Source of the DNA: Nocardioides sp. AX2bis
GTDB taxonomy: Bacteria; Actinomycetota; Actinomycetes; Propionibacteriales; Nocardioidaceae
Length of the DNA stretch: 64,000 nucleotides
Reading direction: 5' to 3'
Assembly (NCBI RefSeq): GCF_902506435.1
Contig: NZ_LR733215.1
Location: 198,459 to 262,458 of the forward strand
Position numbers and translations under genes: made by a program. Shown here in pieces: positions 41,310 through 49,915 of this stretch (its first letter is position 1; the number at the start of each line of letters is the position of its first letter). The notes beneath the pieces were generated by a model. The model had not been told where the DNA came from and searched no databases. It was given only the letters and a program-made list of their open reading frames with translations.

Positions 41310-43598
41310 TCACCCCGGCAGGGAGGTCGGGGCGCTCGAGCCGGTGTCGAGCCGGCTGATCTCGACGGCGGCGACGACCGCCTCGACCGTCGTCTCCTGC
41401 CCGGCAGCCGACCCGGCGGGGTCGGCGCCCCCGGTGCGGGGGACGCCGGCGACCAGGATGGACCGCGCCTCCTCCAGGGCGACCGGGCGCGACCAGAGGA
41501 AGCCCTGGGCCATCACCGCGCGGTGCTCGCGCAACCACGTGGCCTGCTGGGCCAGCTCGACGCCCTCGGCCACGGTCTCCAGGCGCAGCGCGTCGCTCAT
41601 CGCCAGGATGGCCTCGACCAGCGAGGAGGCGTCCTCGGAGCCGCCCAGGCGCTGCACGAACGACCGGTCCACCTTGAGGACGTCCACGGGGAGCACCGCG
41701 AGGTTGGACAGCGAGTTGTACCCGGTGCCGAAGTCGTCGATGGCGACCCGGACGCCGAGCCCGCGCAGCGCGGCGAGGGTGGCGACGCCGCGCTCGACGT
41801 CGTCGAGGATGACGGTCTCGGTGACCTCCAGCACCAGGCGCTCCGCCGGCAGCCCGCTGGCGGCCAGGGCGTCGACCACGGTGTCGTGGAAGGCCGGGTG
41901 GGTCAGCTGCTGCGCGGCGACGTTGACCGCCATGAACAGCGGGCCGCCCTCGCGGTCCAGCGCGGCGCCGGCGCGGCAGGCCTCGGCCAGCACCCAGGCG
42001 CCGAGGGGCACCACGAGCCCGGACTGCTCGGCCACCGGGATGAAGTCGTCGGGCATCAGCAGGCCGCGCTCCGGGTGCTGCCACCGCACGAGCGCCTCGA
42101 ACCCCGTCACGCTCTGGCTCTCGAGCGCCACCGTCGGCTGGAAGTGCAGCAGGAGCTGGCCGCCGGGGATCGCCTCGGCCAGCTCGCCGCGCAGGGCCAG
42201 GAGCTCCATCGCCCGCGCGTGCAACGACTCGTCGTAGAGCGCCAGGCACCCCTTGCCCTGAGACTTCGCGTGGTACATCGCCACGTCCGCGTTGCGCATC
42301 AGCTCCCGGCTCGTCCGCGCTCCGGTGGCGGTGCCGGCCAGCCCCACGCTGGCCTGGAGCCGGTGCCGTCGGCCGCCCACCACGAACGTCCCGTCGAGGG
42401 TCTCGAGCACCAGCCGGGCAGCATCGCCGGCGGCGTCGAGGTCGGTGTCGTCGAGCAGCACGGCGAACTCGTCCCCGCCGAGACGCGCCACCGTGTCCTG
42501 CGGGCGGAACGCCGCGCCCATCCGCTGCGCCGCGGCGACCAGGAGCTCGTCGCCGGCCTGGTGGCCCAGGCTGTCGTTGACCACCTTGAAGTCGTCGATG
42601 TCGAGGAAGAGCACCGAGAGCTCGCCTCCGACGGACTCCCGACGCTGCAGGGCGTGGTCGAGCCGGTCGGTGAACAGCTGGCGGTTCGCCAGGCCGGTGA
42701 GGGCGTCGTGGAAGGCCTGGTGGGTCAGGCTCTCCTCGAGCCTGCGGCGGTCGGTGACGTCGCGCACCGTCAGCACCCAGCCGCCGACGCTGGGCTCCTG
42801 GTGCAGGTCCTTGACGGTGGCCTCGAGCACGAGGGGCCGCCCGCCGGCATGGACCGCGCGCAGGGTCAGGAGGTCGTGGTCCTCCTGGCGGGCCAGGGCA
42901 CGGGCCAGCAGGGGGCGGTCCTCCGCGTCGACGAGGTCGACGAACCGCCTGCCGCGCACCTCCTCGGGCTCGAGGCCGAGCACCTGGAGCGTCGACGGGC
43001 TGACGTAGGTCGCGGTGGAGTCGGCGTCCAGGACGGCGACGACGTCGGTGCTGTTGCGCACCAGCGCCTCCAGCCGGCGTTCCCCGCGGGCAGTGACCTC
43101 GATGGCGGTCAGGGCCTGCTGGACCGCGCGGTGGCGCCGCGCCAGCCGTCGGAACCAGGTGAACCAGCCGACGCACACCACCACGAACAGGCCGAGCAGG
43201 AGCGCCAGCACCGCACGGTCCGCCGCGGCGCGCTGGTCCTCGACCCCCTGGCCCGTCACGTCGAGGGCCTCGCGGAGCGCCGCGGCCGCGCCCGGAGCGC
43301 CGGCCACGGCGGCCGGGACAGCGTCGACCACCTCGTCCGCCCCCGGTGCGCCGGAGGCGACGAGCCCGTCCGCCGCGGCCCCCAGCCGAGCAGCGGCCGT
43401 CTCGTCCAGCCCGTCCCGCGGGGCCTCGGGCAGCAGTGCCTGGACCCGGGCGAGCGCGACCCGCCGGTCCTCGACCGGGTCGTCGAGGTGGTAGACGCGG
43501 ACGACGAAGACCAGCTCCGCGGTCAGGACCGCCAGGATCGCCGCCAGCCGCAGGACCCGTGCCACGCGCGTGCCGCGGGCCGGACGGGGGAGTCTCAT
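41310..43598 (-). CDS. membrane PAS-GGDEF-EAL c-di-GMP enzyme
   Basis: The 762-residue protein has two membrane helices (about residues 15-33 and 130-150) enclosing a 95-residue outer region, a PAS domain (about 178-290), GGDEF (intact RLGGDEF about 372) and EAL (intact EALVRW about 500, with DDFGTGYNSL and ETVAEGVE). Both catalytic motifs look complete, so it could both make and degrade c-di-GMP. It is a single-gene unit; no obvious partner is adjacent. The C-terminal 50 residues are disordered. Confidence 0.93.
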   Translation of the reverse strand: MRLPRPARGTRVARVLRLAAILAVLTAELVFVVRVYHLDDPVEDRRVALARVQALLPEAPRDGLDETAAARLGAAADGLVASGAPGADEVVDAVPAAVAGAPGAAAALREALDVTGQGVEDQRAAADRAVLALLLGLFVVVCVGWFTWFRRLARRHRAVQQALTAIEVTARGERRLEALVRNSTDVVAVLDADSTATYVSPSTLQVLGLEPEEVRGRRFVDLVDAEDRPLLARALARQEDHDLLTLRAVHAGGRPLVLEATVKDLHQEPSVGGWVLTVRDVTDRRRLEESLTHQAFHDALTGLANRQLFTDRLDHALQRRESVGGELSVLFLDIDDFKVVNDSLGHQAGDELLVAAAQRMGAAFRPQDTVARLGGDEFAVLLDDTDLDAAGDAARLVLETLDGTFVVGGRRHRLQASVGLAGTATGARTSRELMRNADVAMYHAKSQGKGCLALYDESLHARAMELLALRGELAEAIPGGQLLLHFQPTVALESQSVTGFEALVRWQHPERGLLMPDDFIPVAEQSGLVVPLGAWVLAEACRAGAALDREGGPLFMAVNVAAQQLTHPAFHDTVVDALAASGLPAERLVLEVTETVILDDVERGVATLAALRGLGVRVAIDDFGTGYNSLSNLAVLPVDVLKVDRSFVQRLGGSEDASSLVEAILAMSDALRLETVAEGVELAQQATWLREHRAVMAQGFLWSRPVALEEARSILVAGVPRTGGADPAGSAAGQETTVEAVVAAVEISRLDTGSSAPTSLPG

Positions 43599-43687
43599 GG
43601 GCTAGACGTCGGCACCGCAGCGGGGCGCCTTGACCGACGACCAGACCGGTGGGCCGGACCGGTGGACCGGACCGGCCGACCCGAGGA

Positions 43688-43888
43688 CTAGCGCCGGTCC
43701 GAGGGGTGCCGCTGCGCCTGGCGGCTGGTGACCACGCCGAGCACGATCGCCAGCGCGCCCATCGCCAGGCAGATCCACCCGACGACGTCGGTGCGCACGA
43801 CGTCCGTCACGGCCTGCGGCATCGCGATCGCGTCCAGCGCGAGGACGGCGCCGACGACCATCAGCACGACACCTGCTCCGAGTCCCAT
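43688..43888 (-). CDS. small two-helix membrane protein (DUF6458-like)
   Basis: A 66-residue protein with two transmembrane helices separated by VVRTDVVGWI, a pattern found in short conserved actinobacterial membrane proteins of the DUF6458 type. TAGGCT (43901-43896) lies 7 nt before the ATG, which supports it being a real leaderless gene. The tail is basic. Function unknown. Confidence 0.72.
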   Translation of the reverse strand: MGLGAGVVLMVVGAVLALDAIAMPQAVTDVVRTDVVGWICLAMGALAIVLGVVTSRQAQRHPSDRR

Positions 43889-43924
43889 GCGGGGGAGCCT
43901 ACGACGTCCTCGCGCCGTCGCCGA

Positions 43925-45784
43925 CTAGAAGGCGGCCTCGTCGAGGTCCATGATCGAGGAGTCGGTCGCCTCGGCGATGGCGCGCTCCGCGGTCACCTTG
44001 GGCAGGTTGTACTGGCAGAAGAACTGCGCGGCCGCGACCTTGCCCTCGTAGAACGCCTTGTCCCGGCCCGGCTCGCCGTCGAGCTTCTGCAGCGCGACGT
44101 CGGCCTGGCGCAGCAGCAGCCAGGCGCAGACGACGTCGCCGAGCACCATCAGCAGGCGGCTGGTGTTGAGGCCCACCTTGTAGATGTTCGACAGCTCGTC
44201 GGCGGAGGCCATCAGGTCGTTGATCATGTGGCCGACGATCGCGTTGGCGTCCTCCAGCGCGGTCCCCAGCAGCGCGCGCTCGTTCTTGAGACGCCCGTTG
44301 CCGGCCTCGCTGGCCAGGAAGGCCTGGATCTCCTGCGTCAGGTGGCCCACGGCGCGGCCCTGGTCCTTGACGATCTTGCGGAAGAAGAAGTCCTGGCCCT
44401 GGATCGCGGTCGTGCCCTCGTAGAGCGTGTCGATCTTGGCGTCGCGGACGTACTGCTCGATCGGGTACTCCTGCAGGAACCCGGAGCCGCCGAAGGTCTG
44501 CAGCGACTCGGTCCCGAGCAGGACCCACGAGCGCTCGGAGCCGTACCCCTTGACGATGGGCAGCAGCAGGTCGTTCACGGCGGCGGCCAGCTCGGCGCTC
44601 TCGCCCCGGTGCTCGGCCAGCATCACCTCGTCCTGCCAGGTGGCGGTGTAGAGCACCAGCGCGCGCATCGCCTCGGCGAAGGACTTCTGCACCATCAGCG
44701 AGCGGCGCACGTCGGGGTGGTGGGTGATCGTGACGCGCGGTGCGGTCTTGTCCGCGGCCCGGGTCAGGTCGGCGCCCTGGACGCGGGTCCTCGCGTAGTC
44801 AAGCGCGTTCAGGTAGCCGGTCGACAGGGTCGCGATGGCCTTGGTGCCGACCATCATCCGGGCGTTCTCGATCACCTGGAACATCTGCGCGATGCCCTGG
44901 TGGACCTCGCCGAGCAGCCACCCCTTGGCGGGCTCGCCGCCGCCCACCGACGGGTCGCCGAAGGTGACCTCGCAGGTGTTGGAGACCTTGATCCCCATCT
45001 TGTGCTCGACGTTCGTGACGTAGACGCCGTTGCGCTCGCCGGTCAGCTCGCCGGTCTCGTGGTCGAAGTGGATCTTGGGCACCAGGAAGAGGCTCAGGCC
45101 CTTGGTGCCGGGGCCGCCGACGCCCTCGACGCCGACGGGGCGCGCGAGGACGAGGTGCAGGATGTTCTCCTGCAGGTCGGACTCGGCCGAGGTGATGAAC
45201 CGCTTGACGCCCTCGATGTTCCAGGAGCCGTCCTCGTTCTGCGTGGCCCGGCTGCGCCCGGCGCCGACGTCGGAGCCCGCGTCGGGCTCGGTCAGCACCA
45301 TCGTCGCGCCCCAGCGGCGGTCGATCATGTGCTGCGCGATCCGCTGGTCGCGCTCGTTGCCGTTGCGGTGCACCACCGCGGCGAAGCTCGGGCCGGCGGC
45401 GTACATCCACACCGGTGCGTTGGCGCCGAGGACCAGCTCGCCCATCGCCCAGTTCAGGCTCGAGGGGGCGGCCTGGCCGCCGAGGGCCTCGGGGACCTGC
45501 AGGCGCCAGTACTCCGAGTCCATCCAGGCGTGGTAGCTCTTCGCGAACGAGGCCGGCACCGGTGCGGTGTGGGTGGCGGGGTCGAAGACCGGCGGGGTGC
45601 GGTCGCTGTCGACGTACGACGCCGCGAGGTCCTCGCGGGAGAGCCGGTCGACCTCGGCCAGGATCTCGCGGGCGGTGTCGGTGTCGACCTCGGAGAACGG
45701 GCCGGTGCCGAGGACGTCGCCGCGGCCGAGGACCTCGAAGAGGTTGAACTCGATGTCGCGCAGGTTGCTGCGGTAGTGGCTCAT
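43925..45784 (-). CDS. acyl-CoA dehydrogenase, FadE5-like
   Basis: The 619-residue flavoenzyme starts [20 protein letters not shown], as mycobacterial FadE5 does. It has the FAD-binding [18 protein letters not shown], the middle beta domain, and the C-terminal helical domains with [16 protein letters not shown] and the catalytic-base region [11 protein letters not shown]. It catalyses the first oxidation of beta-oxidation on acyl-CoA. AAGGAG precedes the ATG by about 12 nt. The promoter overlaps nested palindromes that look like a TetR-type operator. Confidence 0.9.
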   Translation of the reverse strand: MSHYRSNLRDIEFNLFEVLGRGDVLGTGPFSEVDTDTAREILAEVDRLSREDLAASYVDSDRTPPVFDPATHTAPVPASFAKSYHAWMDSEYWRLQVPEALGGQAAPSSLNWAMGELVLGANAPVWMYAAGPSFAAVVHRNGNERDQRIAQHMIDRRWGATMVLTEPDAGSDVGAGRSRATQNEDGSWNIEGVKRFITSAESDLQENILHLVLARPVGVEGVGGPGTKGLSLFLVPKIHFDHETGELTGERNGVYVTNVEHKMGIKVSNTCEVTFGDPSVGGGEPAKGWLLGEVHQGIAQMFQVIENARMMVGTKAIATLSTGYLNALDYARTRVQGADLTRAADKTAPRVTITHHPDVRRSLMVQKSFAEAMRALVLYTATWQDEVMLAEHRGESAELAAAVNDLLLPIVKGYGSERSWVLLGTESLQTFGGSGFLQEYPIEQYVRDAKIDTLYEGTTAIQGQDFFFRKIVKDQGRAVGHLTQEIQAFLASEAGNGRLKNERALLGTALEDANAIVGHMINDLMASADELSNIYKVGLNTSRLLMVLGDVVCAWLLLRQADVALQKLDGEPGRDKAFYEGKVAAAQFFCQYNLPKVTAERAIAEATDSSIMDLDEAAF

Positions 45785-45826
45785 GTCCGGGGGGCTCCTT
45801 GGCGGGTGACGATCGGTGCGGCGGCG

Positions 45827-45858
45827 ATGTTACCGCTCGGTCTACTGACCAGTAACAT
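45827..45858 (-). promoter_or_regulatory. promoter with overlapping operator for the acyl-CoA dehydrogenase gene
   Basis: On the minus strand TTACTG (45855-45850) and TAACAT (45832-45827) form a -35/-10 pair with an exact 17-bp spacer. The region carries nested inverted repeats: ATGTTAC/GTAACAT (45827-45833 with 45852-45858), TACTGACCAGTA (45843-45854) and GGTC/GACC (45839-45842 with 45847-45850). This fits a repressor, probably TetR-like, sensing acyl-CoA; the regulator is not in the window. Confidence 0.6.
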
Positions 45859-45936
45859 CATCGTACGGGCGCTTCCCGGGGCCCGCAAGGCAGGTCGCCC
45901 GCCCCGCGGGGTCGCTGCGTCTGGGAGACTGGCCGC

Positions 45937-46395
45937 GTGCGCGTCTCAGCCAAGTCCGACTACGCGCTGCGCGCCCTGGTCGAGATGGCCCGGGCCGACG
46001 GCGAGCGGGCGATCAGTGCCGAGGAGCTCGGCCGACGCCAGGAGATCCCCCACGGGTTCCTCCAGGCGATCCTCGCCGACCTCCGCCGGGCCGGGGTCGT
46101 GCGCTCCCAGCGCGGCCAGTCGGGCGGGTGGCGCCTGGCGCGCGAGCCCGCCGAGGTCAGCGTGGCCGACGTGATCCGGGCCGTCGACGGCCCGCTGGTC
46201 TCCGTCTACGGCCTGCGACCGGAGGGCGTGTCCTACAACGACCACACCGAGGTCCTGCAGCGGGTCTGGATCGCGGCGCGCAGCGCGCTGCGCGAGGTCT
46301 TCGAGGACGTCTCGATCGGCGACCTCGCCGCGGGCCGGCTGCCCGAGGCCGTCGAGGCCCGAACGCTGGACCAGGACGCCTGGCAGCCGCACTGA
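45937..46395 (+). CDS. Rrf2-family transcriptional regulator
   Basis: The 152-residue winged-helix regulator begins MRVSAKSDYALRALVEMA, typical of Rrf2, with the wing at RSQRGQSGGWRLAREP. The three Cys that bind an iron-sulfur cluster in IscR and NsrR are absent, so it resembles CymR-type members. GAGACT (45925-45930) is 6 nt before GTG 45937, a leaderless start. It is divergent from the acyl-CoA dehydrogenase gene, 152 bp away. Targets unknown. Confidence 0.85.
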   Translation: MRVSAKSDYALRALVEMARADGERAISAEELGRRQEIPHGFLQAILADLRRAGVVRSQRGQSGGWRLAREPAEVSVADVIRAVDGPLVSVYGLRPEGVSYNDHTEVLQRVWIAARSALREVFEDVSIGDLAAGRLPEAVEARTLDQDAWQPH

Positions 46396-46438
46396 CCCCG
46401 TCCGGCGCCCCGTCCGGAACCCCGGTGGGAGCCGGGGA

Positions 46439-47302
46439 TCAGGCGACCGAGAACCGGCGGCGCCGCGGACCCTGGTCGGCCTCGTCGAGACGCGCCTCGA
46501 GGGTCTCGTTGCGGCGGCTGAGCCGTTCGACGTCGCGACGGGCCTCGGCCAGGGCGCGGGTCGTGCGCAGCAGCGCGCCGTCGAGGTCGGGCGTGGGTGC
46601 GGGAGCGGGCGGCAGCAGGTCGGCGAGGTCGCCGCGCACGTCGTGACCGCCGGTGACCACCGCCGTGCGCCAGGTCTCCGCCCGCTCGCGCAGCCGCTGG
46701 GTGCCCGCGGCGTCCAGCGGGCGTGCGGCCGGGGCCGGCCCGGGCTCGAGGCCGTCGAGGGACAGCGAGCGGGTGCCGAACCCGACCACCCGGCCCAGCT
46801 CCCGCCACGCCGCCTCGCGCCCGGCGTCGCCCGGGGGCACGACGACCACGTGCAGCCGGTCGGGGTCACGCACGGCGCGCTGCCAGCGGCCGACCACCGA
46901 GGCGAGGTCGGTGTCGGGGTCGCCCGGCTCGGCCCAGCCGTCGGGCGCGGTGACGGTGACGACGACGTGCAGCTTCAGGCCCGGCAGCTGCGTGGTCAGC
47001 AGGTCGATCTCGTCCTCGCCCGCCCCGGCCAGGGCGGTCTGGCTGACCAGCACCGTCGAGCGGCCCTTCAGGGCGCGCCGCGCGATCCCGGACCAGGCGC
47101 CCTCGACCTCCTTGCGGCGGTAGCCCCACTCCCGGTGCCGGCGGCGCACCTCGATCGCGGCCCGGAACGACTCCTCGCGGGCCTTGGTCGGCACGAGCAC
47201 GTCCAGCTCGGCGAGGTTCGTGCGGTGCCGCTGGACGGCGGTGTCGAGGACGTCGCCGACCCCGGGGAGCCCGATGTGCAGGTACGCCTTGCGCTTGGCC
47301 AT
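46439..47302 (-). CDS. sulfotransferase-like protein with C-terminal coiled coil
   Basis: The 287-residue protein opens with KRKAYLHIGLPGVGDVLDTA, resembling the PAPS-binding loop HIGLPKTGTT of sulfotransferases but with changed residues, followed by a Rossmann-like core (STVLVSQTAL, LKLHVVVTVTAP, RLHVVVVPP). The last 60 residues (ALAEARRDVERLSRRNETLEA) form a coiled coil. The altered loop argues against normal catalysis. ATG 47302 is chosen because GAGGCT (47314-47309) precedes it by 6 nt; an upstream GTG at 47329 is less likely. Confidence 0.62.
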   Translation of the reverse strand: MAKRKAYLHIGLPGVGDVLDTAVQRHRTNLAELDVLVPTKAREESFRAAIEVRRRHREWGYRRKEVEGAWSGIARRALKGRSTVLVSQTALAGAGEDEIDLLTTQLPGLKLHVVVTVTAPDGWAEPGDPDTDLASVVGRWQRAVRDPDRLHVVVVPPGDAGREAAWRELGRVVGFGTRSLSLDGLEPGPAPAARPLDAAGTQRLRERAETWRTAVVTGGHDVRGDLADLLPPAPAPTPDLDGALLRTTRALAEARRDVERLSRRNETLEARLDEADQGPRRRRFSVA

Positions 47303-47399
47303 GGCGCCAGCCTCGCCCGGCCGGGTCACGCGGCGGCGAGGGGCGTACGGCGTCGGGACGGCCTGCGGGTGAACACCCGGTGATCCGGGGTGGGCGGCC

Positions 47400-48041
47400 T
47401 CAGGCCAGCGCCCGTTGCACCCAGGTCACCAGCGGCCGCAGCGCCTGCCAGTCGCGTCGCACCAGCGCGCCGATCTCCGGGGTGTGGATGACGGGGTCGA
47501 AGCCGTGGTCACGCCCGACCACGATCGTCTTGTGGCGCAGCAGCCCGATCCGCGGGTGGTCGGCCGGGTACCCGCGCGGGGAGGTCTTGAGCTGCTCCCC
47601 GCCGACCTCGAAGCCGGCCTTCTCCAGGGTGGTCAGCGTGCGGCGCAGCGCCGGCCCGGTCCGGTCGTCGGCCATCGCCGCCCGCAGCGCCGCGAGCCGC
47701 TCGCCGGAGGCCTCGTAGAGGCCGGCGCCGGCGCGTACCCCCCGGGGGCTGAGCTCGACGTACCAGCCCCACGACGGACCGGCCGGGACGAACCCGCCCT
47801 GGTGGGTCTTGTAGGGCGTCTTGTCCTTGCTGAAGCGCACGTCGCGGTAGGGACGGAAGACCTTCGCCGGCCGACCCTGGGTGGCGAACTCGGGCGCGAG
47901 CTCGTCGATCAGCGCGGTCATCGGGGCCCGCACCGACTCCTCGTAGGTCGCGCGGTGGGCCTCCCAGTAGGACCGGGTGTTGTCCATCTCGAGGTCGTCG
48001 TAGAAGTCGAGCGCGGCGACGGGGAAACCGGTGAACGACAC
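47400..48041 (-). CDS. DUF2461 domain protein
   Basis: A 213-residue protein of the DUF2461/TIGR02453 family: YDDLEMDNTRSYWEAHR at the N-terminus, FRPYRDVRFSKDKTPYKTH and HPRIGLLRHKTIVV. Function unknown. TAGGCT (48053-48048) is 6 nt before GTG 48041, so it is leaderless. Confidence 0.87.
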   Translation of the reverse strand: MSFTGFPVAALDFYDDLEMDNTRSYWEAHRATYEESVRAPMTALIDELAPEFATQGRPAKVFRPYRDVRFSKDKTPYKTHQGGFVPAGPSWGWYVELSPRGVRAGAGLYEASGERLAALRAAMADDRTGPALRRTLTTLEKAGFEVGGEQLKTSPRGYPADHPRIGLLRHKTIVVGRDHGFDPVIHTPEIGALVRRDWQALRPLVTWVQRALA

Positions 48042-48087
48042 GGGCCGAGCCTAGGCCCGGCGCCTGGCCCCCCGTACGGCCCGGGGC

Positions 48088-48157
48088 GGCAGGGCGGTGA
48101 TGCCTCGTGTGCGCCACCGCCCTGCCTGTGCGGCGGGATCGGGGGGTATCCCGCCGC
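48088..48157. terminator. two adjacent hairpins between the DUF2461 gene and tRNA-Gly
   Basis: Hairpin 1 has 12-bp perfect arms (48088-48099, 48115-48126); hairpin 2 has 10-bp perfect arms (48130-48139, 48148-48157). They lie about 75-145 nt downstream of the minus-strand tRNA gene and upstream of the DUF2461 promoter, so they could end the tRNA transcript. A short T-run (TTTTCC) lies nearer the tRNA. An uncharacterised small RNA is an alternative. Confidence 0.45.
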
Positions 48158-48232
48158 GCCTCCACGGTGGCACATCAGAGGGGAGGGGCCCCAGCATCTT
48201 TCGGAAAACAGGCCGACGTGGCCCGGAGGACG

Positions 48233-48308
48233 TGGAGCGGACGACGAGACTCGAACTCGCGACATCGACCTTGGGAAGGTCGCGCTCTACCAACTGAGCT
48301 ACGTCCGC
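48233..48308 (-). tRNA. tRNA-Gly (anticodon CCC), 3' CCA encoded
   Basis: On the minus strand the 76-nt sequence folds as a full cloverleaf: acceptor stem GCGGACG/CGTCCGC, D-arm with AGCTCAGTTGGTAGAGC, anticodon stem CGACC/GGTCG with loop TTCCCAA, and T-arm with GTTCGAGTC. The CCC anticodon decodes GGG. The discriminator is T and CCA is encoded (48235-48233). Confidence 0.95.
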
Positions 48309-48357
48309 AGGCGACCGGCGGACCGGTCGCGACCGAGGATAGACGATGGCGGCCGGC

Positions 48358-49155
48358 TCAGGCCCCGCCGGGGGAGACCGGGCGCCCCAGCGTGGGGTAG
48401 CGGGGTGCCAGCCCGTCGCCCGAGGACCGGCCGGTCAGGCGGCGGTGCACCCACGGCAGGGCGGACTCGCGGGTCCAGGCGGCGTTCTCGCGCAGCCGCT
48501 GCCGGGCGTCGGGCGCGACCACCGCGCGGGGCGTGGCGGGCGGCAGGTCGTGGGCTACCCCGAGGACGGCCAGCACCTCGGTGGCCATCCGCAGGTGGCC
48601 GGCCGGGCCCATGTGCATCCGGTCCTCGTCCCAGAACCCCCAGTCGCGGTACTCCCGCAGCCGCCAGAAGTCGACGATCCCGGCGCCGTGGTGGTCCGCG
48701 GCCGCGCGGACCAGCTCGTTGTAGAGCGCGAACCGCCCCCGCACCGCGCGGTAGATCGCCGAGCCGCCCGGGTCGAAGGCGGTGAACACGAGCACCCGGG
48801 CGCCGGTCGCGGCCAGCCGCCCGATCGCCTCGTCGTACCGGGCGACCATGGCGTCGAGGTCGACCCGTGGCCGCAGGATGTCGTTGGCGCCGGCGTAGAC
48901 GGTGACGACGTCGGGCTCCAGCGCCAGCGCGGGTGCGAGCTGCTCGTCGAGGATCCCGTGCAGCTTGCGGCCGCGGATGGCCAGGTTGGCGTACCCGAAG
49001 TCGTGCCCGGCCTCGTCGGCCCGTGCCGCGAGGACCTCGGCGACGCGGTCGGCCCAGCCGCGCAGGCCGTTCGGGCGGGCGGGGTCGGGGTCCCCGACGC
49101 CCTCGGTGAAGGAGTCGCCCAGGGCGACGAAGCGGCGGTACGCGGCGGTGCTCAC
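48358..49155 (-). CDS. SGNH/GDSL hydrolase, cytosolic type
   Basis: The 265-residue protein has FVALGDSFTEGVGDP with nucleophile Ser about 14, GYANLAIRGR, VYAGANDILRP and the late DRMHMGPAGH containing the catalytic His. No signal peptide is seen, unlike the lipoprotein SGNH enzyme at 22653-23624. GTG 49155 is chosen because CAGGAT (49167-49162) lies 6 nt upstream; the frame remains open beyond but reads through a dispersed repeat. Confidence 0.87.
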   Translation of the reverse strand: MSTAAYRRFVALGDSFTEGVGDPDPARPNGLRGWADRVAEVLAARADEAGHDFGYANLAIRGRKLHGILDEQLAPALALEPDVVTVYAGANDILRPRVDLDAMVARYDEAIGRLAATGARVLVFTAFDPGGSAIYRAVRGRFALYNELVRAAADHHGAGIVDFWRLREYRDWGFWDEDRMHMGPAGHLRMATEVLAVLGVAHDLPPATPRAVVAPDARQRLRENAAWTRESALPWVHRRLTGRSSGDGLAPRYPTLGRPVSPGGA

Positions 49156-49174
49156 GCCCGCATCCTGCCAACAC

Positions 49175-49240
49175 CCCGCCGAGATGACGCTCGCGGACAG
49201 CCGAGATGACGCTCGCGGCGCCGCGAGATGACGGTTGCGG
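49175..49240 (-). repeat. 66-bp dispersed repeat made of three 22-bp units (locus 2)
   Basis: Reverse-oriented copy of the repeat at 28278-28343: three 22-bp units in the same order, unit 2 identical, unit 3 with one difference and unit 1 with three. It fills most of the gap between two divergent leaderless promoters (SGNH hydrolase and dcd). Confidence 0.8.
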
Positions 49241-49258
49241 CGGCAGTAGGGTGCGGGC

Positions 49259-49834
49259 GTGCTGCTCAGCGACCGCGACATCCTGGCCGAGATCGACGCG
49301 GGCCGGGTGGCGATGGAGCCCTGGGACCCCGAGATGCTCCAGCCGTCGTCGATCGACGTGCGCCTCGACCGCTACTTCCGGGTCTTCGAGAACCACAAGT
49401 ACCCGCACATCGACCCCGCGGCCGACCAGTCCGACCTGACCCGGATCGTCGAGCCCGACGGGGACGAGGCGTTCATCCTGCACCCCGGGGAGTTCGTGCT
49501 CGGGTCGACGTACGAGGTCGTCACGCTGCCCGACGACGTCGCCGCCCGCGTCGAGGGCAAGTCGTCGCTGGGCCGTCTCGGTCTTCTCACCCACGCCACC
49601 GCGGGCTTCGTCGACCCGGGCTTCTCCGGCCACGTCACCCTGGAGCTGGCCAACGTGGCGACGCTGCCGATCAAGCTCTACCCCGGCATGAAGATCGGCC
49701 AGTTCTGCTTCTTCCGGCTCTCGTCGGCCTCCGAGCACCCGTACGGCTCCGCGCGCTACGGCTCGCGCTACCAGGGCCAGCGCGGCCCGACGCCCTCGCG
49801 GTCGTTCCAGGGCTTCCACCGCACCCCGATCTGA
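49259..49834 (+). CDS. dcd: dCTP deaminase
   Basis: The 191-residue trimeric cytosolic enzyme deaminates dCTP for thymidylate synthesis. It shows [18 protein letters not shown], the nucleotide-binding [20 protein letters not shown] and the catalytic Glu in [10 protein letters not shown]. Actinobacterial enzymes of this type are often bifunctional and release dUMP, which sequence alone does not settle here. TAGGGT (49247-49252) lies 6 nt before GTG 49259. Confidence 0.95.
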   Translation: MLLSDRDILAEIDAGRVAMEPWDPEMLQPSSIDVRLDRYFRVFENHKYPHIDPAADQSDLTRIVEPDGDEAFILHPGEFVLGSTYEVVTLPDDVAARVEGKSSLGRLGLLTHATAGFVDPGFSGHVTLELANVATLPIKLYPGMKIGQFCFFRLSSASEHPYGSARYGSRYQGQRGPTPSRSFQGFHRTPI

Positions 49835-49869
49835 GACCTGGGTCACCCGGACCGCTCGGCCGGACAGAG

Positions 49870-49888
49870 TTAGGTTAGCCTTACCTCG
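49870..49888. promoter_or_regulatory. IdeR/DtxR iron box upstream of the siderophore uptake operon
   Basis: The site reads TTAGGTTAGCCTTACCTCG and matches about 15 of 19 consensus positions. It lies 28 bp before the start codon of the binding-protein gene, so iron-loaded IdeR would block the promoter of the whole five-gene operon. Confidence 0.78.
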
Positions 49889-49915
49889 GTATCCGACGAA
49901 CCGAGGAGCTCGACC

